This document shows, one piece after another, positions 36,239 through 43,917 of a stretch of 64,000 bases of DNA (within the stretch, counting starts at the first letter, position 1; every line of letters begins with the position of its first letter). The notes below the pieces were generated by a model. That model saw nothing but the letters and a program-made list of their open reading frames with translations, did not search any database and was not told where the DNA came from. The stretch is from Clostridia bacterium (GTDB lineage: Bacteria > Bacillota > Clostridia > Acetivibrionales > DSM-2933): contig JAOAEJ010000072.1 of the NCBI GenBank assembly GCA_026416815.1, positions 1-64,000 on the forward strand, given 5' to 3'. The position numbers and the translations under genes were made by a program.

Positions 36239-36967
36239 ATGGGTTTGCTTAGCAGAATGGGTGCATTGATTAGAGGATTTTTCGGATTGTTTGTTGGCGG
36301 TTTGGAAGATAGAAATCCAGAGCTTTTATTTGAGGATATAAAAAATCAAATCGATAAAGCTAGAAGACAAGCAGAACAACAAATTATTGAGATTCAAACA
36401 AACGCAGAGCTTATAAAGATTGAAATGAAAAATGCTGAAAAGAATTTGAATGCTATAAGGGCTAGAATAGATGCTGCACAGAGACAGGGAGATAGAGAAA
36501 TCCTTGTAGAGCTTTTAATGCAGGAAGAAGAATATCAGACTGTTTATGAAACTCACAGGGCTACTTATGATAGTGCAATGACAGATGTAGCTAAGATAAG
36601 AGAAGACTTTAAGATTTTCGAATCGGAAATGAGCGCTAAGCTTAATGAGTTGAAGACACTTAAGTCTCAAGCAAAGATGGCTCAGCTGAAGGAAAATATA
36701 AACACTGTAAATTCCAAGTATTCTTCTAAAAATAATAGCGTGGGCAATATTAACGAAGATTTGAACAGAGCAAGGGATCTTGTAAATAGGAAAACAGCAA
36801 GAGCAAATGCGGTAGAATCTTTAAATGACGGTAATGTAGAAATGAAGCTTAAGAGGTTGGATATGAACTCTGCAAGAGAAAGAGCTCGTGCAAGGGCTGA
36901 GGCTATGATGACAGGGGATCAGGGTTTTGAGGTTAAAGAAAGACCGGATAATAAAGCAACATATTAA
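36239..36967 (+). CDS. pspA: PspA/IM30 family membrane-stress protein
   Basis: 242 residues. It begins with an amphipathic helix (GLLSRMGALIRGFFGLFVGGLEDRNPELL) that binds stressed membranes, followed by long coiled-coil helices (about 25-165) rich in Glu, Gln and Lys, then a helical tail. PspA/IM30/Vipp1 proteins polymerise into ESCRT-III-like rods and carpets that protect the membrane. AAAGGAGG precedes the ATG. No PspB, PspC or LiaF-type partner is nearby; the neighbours are an AAA+ ATPase upstream (98 bp) and a GNAT and coiled-coil protein downstream. The C-terminal tail (residues 190-242, ARERARARAEAMM) is unusually basic. Confidence 0.92.
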   Translation: MGLLSRMGALIRGFFGLFVGGLEDRNPELLFEDIKNQIDKARRQAEQQIIEIQTNAELIKIEMKNAEKNLNAIRARIDAAQRQGDREILVELLMQEEEYQTVYETHRATYDSAMTDVAKIREDFKIFESEMSAKLNELKTLKSQAKMAQLKENINTVNSKYSSKNNSVGNINEDLNRARDLVNRKTARANAVESLNDGNVEMKLKRLDMNSARERARARAEAMMTGDQGFEVKERPDNKATY

Positions 36968-36987
36968 TTGTTTGACGGGGTTTTTTA

Positions 36988-37476
36988 ATGATAAGCATAC
37001 GTGAAGCAAGAATTTCCGATGTAGGAAGAATAACGGAAATATATAATTGGGCAATAATAAATACAACAGCCACTTTTGATCTGGATGAGCAGACAGTTGA
37101 TAAGCGTATGGAGTGGTTTGAGCACTACGGCGGTAGGCATCCCCTTATTGTTGCAGAAGCAGATGGAAAGATAGTTGGATACAGCAGCCTTTCAAAGTTC
37201 AGGGATAAGGAAGCTTACGCTAGGACTGTAGAGGTTTCGGTCTATATAGACCCTGAGTACCATGGCAAGGGTATAGGGTCTATCCTCCTTAAGGAGATAA
37301 TTGAGAGAGGGAGGCAGCTGGGGCATCATGTCATAATGGCAGGAATTACAGCTGGTAATGATGTAAGTGTAAGGCTGCATGAGAAGTTTGGATTTGTACT
37401 TTGTGGGCATTTTAAAGAGTTGGGCTTTAAGTTTAACAAATGGCAGGATGTGCTATTCTATCAACTTACACTTTAG
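36988..37476 (+). CDS. GNAT acetyltransferase, phosphinothricin acetyltransferase-like
   Basis: 162 residues, full-length for the family. The start ISIREARISDVGRITEIYNWAI, the segment TATFDLDEQTVDKRMEWF, and the acetyl-CoA loop YHGKGIGSILLKEII followed by AGNDVSVRLHEKFGFVLCG and KFNKWQDVLFY are characteristic of the Pat/YwnH group. These acetylate methionine sulfone or sulfoximine and phosphinothricin-like amino acids; the natural substrate is often unknown. It starts 20 bp after pspA and is followed after 26 bp by the coiled-coil protein, so it is likely co-transcribed with them, an unusual partner for a membrane-stress operon. Confidence 0.88.
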   Translation: MISIREARISDVGRITEIYNWAIINTTATFDLDEQTVDKRMEWFEHYGGRHPLIVAEADGKIVGYSSLSKFRDKEAYARTVEVSVYIDPEYHGKGIGSILLKEIIERGRQLGHHVIMAGITAGNDVSVRLHEKFGFVLCGHFKELGFKFNKWQDVLFYQLTL

Positions 37477-37502
37477 TATGGAAGTATAAGAGGGAAGTAT
37501 GA

Positions 37503-38324
37503 ATGAAATCAAAGCTTATTTATAGTGCGCTTTTTAGATTTAGAAATATAGCAGCTTTATTAGGAACACTTGGCATGGCTCAAGCAATAAATACTGAATC
37601 ACCAGGGCTAATGGCACAGGTTATCCCGTTAAACAGTCCTTACGTTGAGGGTGCGCCTTTTCTTGCTTCTGTAGTCTTATATATGGCACTTGTTATTCAG
37701 AGCCTTACAAGTAAAGAGTTTCACGAAAGCTTTAACCATAAGCAAAAGGTGAAACAAATAAGGGAACTGAATAATAGCTGCTTAAGACTTGCTCTGGAGG
37801 CTAAGAAAAATACCAATCCTACCTACTATAAAAAGTTACGTAAGGTTATGGATGATAAAAATGAGATAGTGAACTCATTTCTTAGAGGAGAGAGAAGCTA
37901 TCTTAAGGAAAAGATTGTTGAGCAAACCCTTAATTTGGTTGTGTCCTATACAAAGCTGTTAAACAACTTTTGCATAAGAAGCAAGGAGCTAAGTGCGGTT
38001 GATGTCACTGATGTTGCAAACAGGATAAACTCCAACCTTCGTAAATTGAGTTTTGTAAACGATCCTCATGCAGCTGAAGACCTAAAGGGTATTATAGCTA
38101 TAGATGAAAAAGTAATTGATAGGTTGAAAGAGGAGAAAAAAGACCTTGAAAGGATAAGTGCAAAACTGGACTATATGGAGAGTATGGTAAATATGTTTAA
38201 GCATCAGATTATTTCTAGTGTAGAGTCGGAAGAAATGATTGAAAAGCTTGAAACAGCAGTAAATGAAGCAGTTGCACTTGATAGTGTGCTGGATGAAAGA
38301 CGAAAAAACAGAATCAGAATGTAA
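37503..38324 (+). CDS. Membrane-anchored coiled-coil protein of the PspA module
   Basis: 273 residues, not recognised by family name. Two N-terminal hydrophobic stretches (about residues 13-30, NIAALLGTLGMAQAI, and 52-70, APFLASVVLYMALVIQSL) are followed by a helical cytoplasmic part. Coiled coil is likely at about 200-262 (EEKKDLERISAKLDYMESMV). It follows the GNAT gene after 26 bp with AGAGGGAAG as ribosome site. A membrane partner of PspA is a natural guess because PspB/PspC are lacking. It ends ten bases before the second copy of the 105-bp repeat. Confidence 0.7.
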   Translation: MKSKLIYSALFRFRNIAALLGTLGMAQAINTESPGLMAQVIPLNSPYVEGAPFLASVVLYMALVIQSLTSKEFHESFNHKQKVKQIRELNNSCLRLALEAKKNTNPTYYKKLRKVMDDKNEIVNSFLRGERSYLKEKIVEQTLNLVVSYTKLLNNFCIRSKELSAVDVTDVANRINSNLRKLSFVNDPHAAEDLKGIIAIDEKVIDRLKEEKKDLERISAKLDYMESMVNMFKHQIISSVESEEMIEKLETAVNEAVALDSVLDERRKNRIRM

Positions 38325-38333
38325 CGGCGGCTG

Positions 38334-38438
38334 GCGCCTTGTAACAGAATTCGTTTTTAGCAGCAAGGCGCAACAATCAAGGAAGCGCATTTTTAACATT
38401 AGAATCAATAGAAATTTGTAATGTTAAAAAGCACTAGT
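38334..38438 (+). repeat. 105-bp two-hairpin repeat, copy 2
   Basis: Direct repeat of 33771-33875. Hairpin 1 is GCGCC/GGCGC (changed in both arms relative to copy 1). Hairpin 2 pairs AGCGCATTTTTAACATTA with TAATGTTAAAAAGCACT. It starts ten bases after the stop codon of the coiled-coil protein. The two copies enclose the CopZ-like gene and the whole AAA-PspA module. Confidence 0.8.
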
Positions 38439-38471
38439 TGATTGCCCTAAGGTAGTAGCTATATTTATTTG

Positions 38472-38521
38472 AAGGTACGTTGGCAGCTCGTGATTATTAC
38501 GCGGGTGTTGGCGTACTTTTT
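38472..38521 (+). terminator. Terminator of the PspA module
   Basis: AAGGTACG...CGTACTT encloses a second stem CTCGTG/CGCGGG. A TTTTT tract follows. It closes the region between the 105-bp repeat and the FapA-like gene. Confidence 0.65.
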
Positions 38522-38703
38522 GTGTTTATAAGCGCTAGCATTATAAACGGATATGGTTTGGTAAATATATCCTATATATTACAAATTTATTAACTATTAT
38601 CTATATTTCTATCTAGAAAAAAAGGAAACTTTCAATTCTTGTCGAATATTACTGTATATAGTCGTCACGAGCAGTTAAATATGTACTGGAATGGGGACTG
38701 AAA

Positions 38704-40293
38704 ATGGAACAAGAAATAATCTTTTTATCGGAGAATATAAAAATTACAAAAGAGCCGGACGGGTTCTATATCGAATCGTTTAAAAACGGCATGTCTGTTG
38801 AACAGTTTAATAAGCTAATGGGAGAACACCCGGAAATAAGGATAACGAGCTTTATTGCCATAAAGAACGCTCTTTTGTTTGCTCCAAGGCCTCCAGTGAA
38901 GTTTGGTGAGGTTAAGCAAAGGATTACAATTGAAATTTCAAGCGATGAGCTAAGAGCGTATATTGTTTTGTGTGTAATGGAGATAGAGTTTACCGGTGAC
39001 AGAAAGGTAAGCCTTATAAAGGAAATAATCGCAAAGCTAAATGAAGCAGGTGTAGTCTTCGGCATTAAGCAGGAGGTACTCTTAAACCAGCTTTGCAACA
39101 ATAAGCAAATCCTTATAGCGGAGGGTGTTACCCCTGAAAATGGTGAGGATTCGGTTGTTAAAATGTATGAGTGGAAGGAAGCCAAACCCGAAGTAAAGGA
39201 AGACGGTAATGTTGACCATTACGAATTAAACCTGATAAACAGGGTTAATGTGGGAGATTGGCTTGGAGAAAGGTTGGACCCAACTTCAGGCTCAGAAGGA
39301 AAGTCGGTTAGAGGTAATACTATACGTCCAATGGCGGGTAAGAAGTACCCTTTACTATACGACAAGAATACTGTGAAGGAAGTATATGAGAGTGGCGCTA
39401 CCACCTTATATTCCCTCAAAAGCGGAGCTGTTCATTATTCAGGTGGGAAAATAAGTGTTTCAGATCATCTTGAGATAACAGGTAATGTTGATTTCAAAAC
39501 AGGGAACATTGATTTCGATGGATACCTGACAGTCAAAGGGTCTATTGAGGACAATTTCTCAGTAGTTTCCAATAAAGACGTGGAAATCCTGGGGGTTTAT
39601 GGGGTAGGAAGCGTAAGGGAGATAACGAGTAGAGAGGGCAGCGTTTTTATAAAGGGTGGAATTGCAGGGAAAAATAAGGCTGTTGTCAAATCTAAAAAGG
39701 ATATATATACAAAGTATGTATCTGATGCAACTATTATCTGTGACGGAAGCGTTCACATAGGCTTTTACTGCCTGAACAGCAATATTACAGCTAAAGAGGT
39801 AATATTGGATTCTCCCAAAGGACAAATAATCGGGGGAAATATTCAGGCTGAAATAAAAGTGGTCTCGTCTATTATTGGTTCAGCAAGTGAAAAACGTACA
39901 GCTATTTCTGTAAAAGGCTTTGATAGGAAGCTAATGAAAGAACAGCTTGAAAACGTAATGGCAAAAACTGAAGAACTTAAAAGTGCCTTAACAAGGGCTA
40001 AGCAGGAGTTATCCATTTTTACCAATACATCTACACTTACTAAGGAGCAGGAAGCCAAATATGAAAATGTTAAAGATCGCTTCCTTGAAATAAAAGACCA
40101 GTTGAAGGAGCTTGAGGACGAAAAGAGGATTCTGGTCAATTACCTTAAGACCCATGGAGAAGGGGAAATAGTTATACTGAAAAAAGCTTACCCCGGTACT
40201 GTATTAGAGATGAAAAGGATAACTAAGGACATTAATAGAGTAGTTATGAGCACTAGCTTCTATCTACAGGATAATGATATAAAGGAGCTATAA
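38704..40293 (+). CDS. FapA (DUF342) family protein
   Basis: 529 residues, no signal peptide. The N-terminal domain (about 1-160) is unassigned. Residues 165-380 show the DUF342 pattern of polar beta-helix strands (NVGDWLGERLDPTSGSEGKSVRGNTIRPMAGKK, then repeated xVxGxVxxG-like strands such as ITGNVDFKTGNIDFDGYLTVKGSIEDN). Residues 395-480 are a coiled coil (LKSALTRAKQELSIFTNTSTLTKEQEAKYENVKDRF). FapA in Vibrio takes part in polar flagellation; in Clostridia the family is widespread with unknown role, possibly polar localisation or cell-envelope assembly. No flagellar gene is adjacent, but the following multi-GAF protein may be a partner. Confidence 0.85.
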   Translation: MEQEIIFLSENIKITKEPDGFYIESFKNGMSVEQFNKLMGEHPEIRITSFIAIKNALLFAPRPPVKFGEVKQRITIEISSDELRAYIVLCVMEIEFTGDRKVSLIKEIIAKLNEAGVVFGIKQEVLLNQLCNNKQILIAEGVTPENGEDSVVKMYEWKEAKPEVKEDGNVDHYELNLINRVNVGDWLGERLDPTSGSEGKSVRGNTIRPMAGKKYPLLYDKNTVKEVYESGATTLYSLKSGAVHYSGGKISVSDHLEITGNVDFKTGNIDFDGYLTVKGSIEDNFSVVSNKDVEILGVYGVGSVREITSREGSVFIKGGIAGKNKAVVKSKKDIYTKYVSDATIICDGSVHIGFYCLNSNITAKEVILDSPKGQIIGGNIQAEIKVVSSIIGSASEKRTAISVKGFDRKLMKEQLENVMAKTEELKSALTRAKQELSIFTNTSTLTKEQEAKYENVKDRFLEIKDQLKELEDEKRILVNYLKTHGEGEIVILKKAYPGTVLEMKRITKDINRVVMSTSFYLQDNDIKEL

Positions 40294-40359
40294 AGCCAAT
40301 ATTTAAGTTTAGGCGGATTTTCAAAAAGCTATTTAAGGCTTTTACAGGAGGATGCTTAT

Positions 40360-42297
40360 ATGGAATTCCAATCGATATTAAATAGAATCGAAGAACAAAA
40401 GAAGGACGAGCTTCTATCAGCTAAGCTGTTTAGATATACGGGATTAATACAGGCAATTGAATTCTTTTCACAGAAGCTGAATTTTGATCAGATTATGGAA
40501 GCAGCATTTGATTTTGTCAATGAGCTGCTGACACTTGAGAAGTCTGCTATGTTTATATCGCAGGGAAACAGCTTTATGGTTAAAAAGCTAAAGGGTCACG
40601 ACGGCGAGATAATGCATATAAAAAACAGTAATGAGCTTCAAAATCTCGCAAAGTTTTATGGTACTTTAATATATGGCAAGGAGCAGCTGGCAAAGTTTTT
40701 TGACGAAAATATTTTAGAGGTTTATAACGTTACATCTGTTATCCCTCTAATAATAGACAACAATCTGTATGGCTTTATATTCATATCCAATAAGACTGTT
40801 GGGGATATGAACAGTGATGACTATATAATTTCCGAGTCGCTAATGAAGTTGATAAATAACTCTCTCGAAAATTATAAAAGGTATGAGGAGCTGCAGAAAG
40901 CTAACAGGGAACTGGATGAAAAGATATTCACTCTCTTTGCTATAAACCAATCATCTAAGGCTCTTTTAAGTGAGCTTAGCCTTGATGTATTATTCAATCT
41001 TTCGGTAGATGTTTTTTCAGAGCTTACCCAGAGTGCAATGACTGGATTTGTCCTATATGATGAAAAGAGTGAAACCTATGTACTAAAAGCCTTTAAGGAT
41101 ATTTTTTATAAAGAATCGGATGTTTACGTTAACCTGACATCCAATAAACTGGCTAGGGTGGATATCAATAAAATTATTATTGATGTTTCGGTTGAGAGTG
41201 ATGTACTGTACTTCAACAGCATTTTTAAAGAAGGGATTGAACCGGTTAGAAGTCTAAAACCTTTATATATAGTGCTGCTTGTAAAGAACGCAAAGATTTT
41301 GGGTTTTGTTACTTTAGGCCAATCGGTAACGGATAGAGAGTATAAAAAGAGTATTTTTGAATTAATCGAGAGCCTTGCTTCAGCTACGTATATAGCTTTA
41401 TCAAACGCACAGTTATTCAAGCAGGTTAGCGAGCAGAAGAAAATAATACAAAGCAAGCTTGATAAACTGATATCACTGAACAACTTAATGAAAAACATCA
41501 ATAGTTCTACAAAGGTTGACACTTTACTGGATCTTACCTTAAAAACTCTGGATATTTCCTTCGATGTGGAGAAAGCCTTAATAGGCATTTATGACAAGGA
41601 GACAGAGGCTTTCAAGATTACTAATAAGATGAACATTGAAACTAATATAAATATAATAAAGCCAAATGAGCACTGGAAGAAGGTGTTTGAAGGAGATACC
41701 GTCTATGACGCAGTGGAGGAAGGTCCTCTCAAGTACATTGAAAAAGCGTTGTATGATGATGTTGGAGCGAGCTCCGGTATACTTATAGTTCCAATTTATA
41801 TTGACAGAATAGAAATAGATATGCTTGGTGTTATGGTGATATTTAAACTGAGGAAACGTCCAATTAGTGATCAGGAAAATATATTGACAATGGAGACGAT
41901 AGCCGGACACATATCTCCTGTATTAAGCAATCTATTCACAATTGAGGAGCAATTGAGATTCCTTTTACCTAACTATATAGAGCTTTTCAAAAAGGATTTG
42001 AAAAATGATGTTCAATCTGCCATTGAATGCGCAACTGATCTTCAGGTCATTCAGGTAATAGACAGCAGAGATTTTGTTTTCAGAGGTAATGCTGTTATAG
42101 ATAAGCTTAAAGATAACTACCTAAAAGTGTATCCTTTTACCAGCAATAATATATTTATAATATCTGACGTGATAGATGAAGGGATTGAAAGTACCATTAA
42201 GCGTATTACAGGGCTTAATGATGTTAAGGTTGAAAGTATGGTACTGGGTAAGGAATTTAATAACTTTCAGGAGTTTTTCACACTATTTAGCAGGTAG
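40360..42297 (+). CDS. Multi-GAF-domain protein without an output domain
   Basis: 645 residues, preceded by AGGAGG. Three GAF-like sensory folds can be inferred: residues 35-170 (FDQIMEAAFDFVNELLTLEKSAMFI ... IPLIIDNNLYGFIFISN), 195-345 (LDVLFNLSVDVFSEL ... FVTLGQSVTD) and 375-530 (KVDTLLDLTLKTLDISFDVEKALIGIYDKE ... VPIYIDRIEIDMLGVMVIF). They are linked by helices. About 105 further residues follow (541-645) without a recognised effector domain: no GGDEF, EAL, kinase or HTH. It may transmit a small-molecule or redox signal by protein contact. Located 66 bp after the FapA-like gene and ten before acpS. Confidence 0.75.
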   Translation: MEFQSILNRIEEQKKDELLSAKLFRYTGLIQAIEFFSQKLNFDQIMEAAFDFVNELLTLEKSAMFISQGNSFMVKKLKGHDGEIMHIKNSNELQNLAKFYGTLIYGKEQLAKFFDENILEVYNVTSVIPLIIDNNLYGFIFISNKTVGDMNSDDYIISESLMKLINNSLENYKRYEELQKANRELDEKIFTLFAINQSSKALLSELSLDVLFNLSVDVFSELTQSAMTGFVLYDEKSETYVLKAFKDIFYKESDVYVNLTSNKLARVDINKIIIDVSVESDVLYFNSIFKEGIEPVRSLKPLYIVLLVKNAKILGFVTLGQSVTDREYKKSIFELIESLASATYIALSNAQLFKQVSEQKKIIQSKLDKLISLNNLMKNINSSTKVDTLLDLTLKTLDISFDVEKALIGIYDKETEAFKITNKMNIETNINIIKPNEHWKKVFEGDTVYDAVEEGPLKYIEKALYDDVGASSGILIVPIYIDRIEIDMLGVMVIFKLRKRPISDQENILTMETIAGHISPVLSNLFTIEEQLRFLLPNYIELFKKDLKNDVQSAIECATDLQVIQVIDSRDFVFRGNAVIDKLKDNYLKVYPFTSNNIFIISDVIDEGIESTIKRITGLNDVKVESMVLGKEFNNFQEFFTLFSR

Positions 42298-42306
42298 GTG
42301 TAATGC

Positions 42307-42690
42307 TTGGGAATTTTCTGCGGCGTAGATATAATAGAGATCGATAGAATAAAAAGGTCAATTGAAACTGGAAATACAAGGTTTAGGGACAGGGTTTTTA
42401 CCCGTAATGAAATTCAATACTGCGAGGAAAGAAATGTTTCCAAATACAGCAGCTATGCTGCAAGATTTGCGGCTAAAGAGGCTGTGTCGAAAGCTTTCGG
42501 AACCGGTGTTGGAAATAGTATGGGGTGGCAGGATATTGAGGTTGTTAATGACCAGCGAGGTTCGCCAAATGTACTTCTTCATGGAAAAGCAAAAGAACTT
42601 TTTAATGAGATGGGTGGCTCGGATATTTGTATAAGCTTATCCCATTGCGACAGCCATGCTATTGCATATGTTATTATTCAAACTTGCTAA
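42307..42690 (+). CDS. acpS: Holo-[acyl-carrier-protein] synthase
   Basis: 127 residues from a TTG start ten bases after the GAF gene stop, with AGGTAGGTG upstream. AcpS transfers phosphopantetheine from CoA to acyl carrier proteins. The metal-binding N-terminal GVDIIEIDRI and the WD/KE-type motif FAAKEAVSKAFGTGVG are present, and LSHCDSHAIAYV ends the fold. Single-domain size is typical for trimeric AcpS. It probably serves fatty acid synthesis. The PKS/NRPS-like cluster at the right edge would normally want a Sfp-type enzyme, which is not visible in this window. Confidence 0.95.
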   Translation: MGIFCGVDIIEIDRIKRSIETGNTRFRDRVFTRNEIQYCEERNVSKYSSYAARFAAKEAVSKAFGTGVGNSMGWQDIEVVNDQRGSPNVLLHGKAKELFNEMGGSDICISLSHCDSHAIAYVIIQTC

Positions 42691-42719
42691 AAACTGATTT
42701 AAACATCAGTTTTTTATTT
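42689..42719 (+). terminator. Terminator after acpS
   Basis: AAAACTGAT / ATCAGTTTT with TTTTATTTT following; overlaps the stop codon region of acpS. Confidence 0.88.
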
Positions 42720-42771
42720 TATCTAACGATATTGTACGGTTTCTAGTGTAGAGGTTATAGGGGTGTTGTAG

Positions 42772-43917
42772 ATGAAGGAATTAAAGTTTCTGCACTGTGC
42801 AGATATCCATCTGGATATGCCGTTTACGTCGCTGCGGAACAGTGAGGACATGTCTTATGATAGAAGACAGGACTTAAAGGATACTTTTGTCAGGATACTG
42901 GATATTGCAAGTGAAGAGAAGGTTGATTTGATTCTAATCAGCGGAGATTTATATGAACATAGTTATGTAAAAAAATCTACTATTGATTATATAAACTCTA
43001 AGTTTGCTAAAATCCCAAAAACGACAATAGTTATTGTACCGGGTAATGCGGATCCATGTATTGTGAACTCTTATTACAAGGATTATAGATGGAGTGAAAA
43101 TGTCCATATATTAACCGAGGGGAAGAATTATATTATCCTGGATGATCTAGGTGCCTGCGTATACGGGGTGGAGTTTAAAGATGTGTCCAAGGACGGTTTT
43201 ATTAATCATAGATTTAAATCGGTAGACCGGCAAAAGATAAATATAATGCTTTACCATGGTGCTCTAGATGCGGGTATTGGTCAAAATGATAGTTTTGCTA
43301 TAAACATTGGGGATCTGGCTGCTCTAGGCATGGATTATATTGCTTTAGGGCACTCCCATAATACTATTTATGACATTGGTGGCTGCGGTAATATCTATAA
43401 TCCCGGAAGTCCGGAACCTCTGGGTTTTGAAGAGACTGGGGTTCATGGAGTATTTTTAGGGAGAATAGCAAAGTCGGGTAATGAAGAATCCGAGCTTAGT
43501 ATGGAGTTTAGACAAACTAATACAAGGTTTTATTACAATGTTGATGTTGACATTACCGGGTGTAACACCTCTAAAGAAGTGTTTGAAAGAATTGAGGCTT
43601 CCATAGGCGGCATCTGTGTGACCGATGACTTGTTGTATGTCACTTTGAAGGGATCTATATATAAGGGAGGTAGTTTATGTATAGACGATATACAAGCAGG
43701 TTTTAAGGATAGGTACTTCTATGTAAAGGTAAAGGATGAGACTGAGGCTGCTTTTAGCCTCCATGAAGTGATAAAAGAGCCTGGCATTAGGGGGCTTTTT
43801 GCACGAAAGATACTAGACCTTATTAATAAGACTGAGAATGAGTATGAGAAGAGGCTGTTGATGAAAGCTTTCTATTATGGAGTTGAAGCTATGGAACAGG
43901 GCAGGGTTGATATATGA
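42772..43917 (+). CDS. DNA repair exonuclease-like metallophosphoesterase (YhaO/SbcD type)
   Basis: 381 residues. The Mre11/SbcD phosphoesterase motifs are present: CADIHLD (D and H ligands near 10-14), SGDLYEH (about 58), VPGNADP (about 95), YHGALD (about 162) and GHSHNT (about 196). The C-terminal 130 residues form the capping region. In Firmicutes the YhaO protein pairs with the ATPase YhaN, the next gene here, which overlaps by four bases (ATGA), so an SbcDC-like nuclease complex that opens or trims DNA ends is expected. Actual substrates of YhaON are not firmly established. Confidence 0.9.
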   Translation: MKELKFLHCADIHLDMPFTSLRNSEDMSYDRRQDLKDTFVRILDIASEEKVDLILISGDLYEHSYVKKSTIDYINSKFAKIPKTTIVIVPGNADPCIVNSYYKDYRWSENVHILTEGKNYIILDDLGACVYGVEFKDVSKDGFINHRFKSVDRQKINIMLYHGALDAGIGQNDSFAINIGDLAALGMDYIALGHSHNTIYDIGGCGNIYNPGSPEPLGFEETGVHGVFLGRIAKSGNEESELSMEFRQTNTRFYYNVDVDITGCNTSKEVFERIEASIGGICVTDDLLYVTLKGSIYKGGSLCIDDIQAGFKDRYFYVKVKDETEAAFSLHEVIKEPGIRGLFARKILDLINKTENEYEKRLLMKAFYYGVEAMEQGRVDI

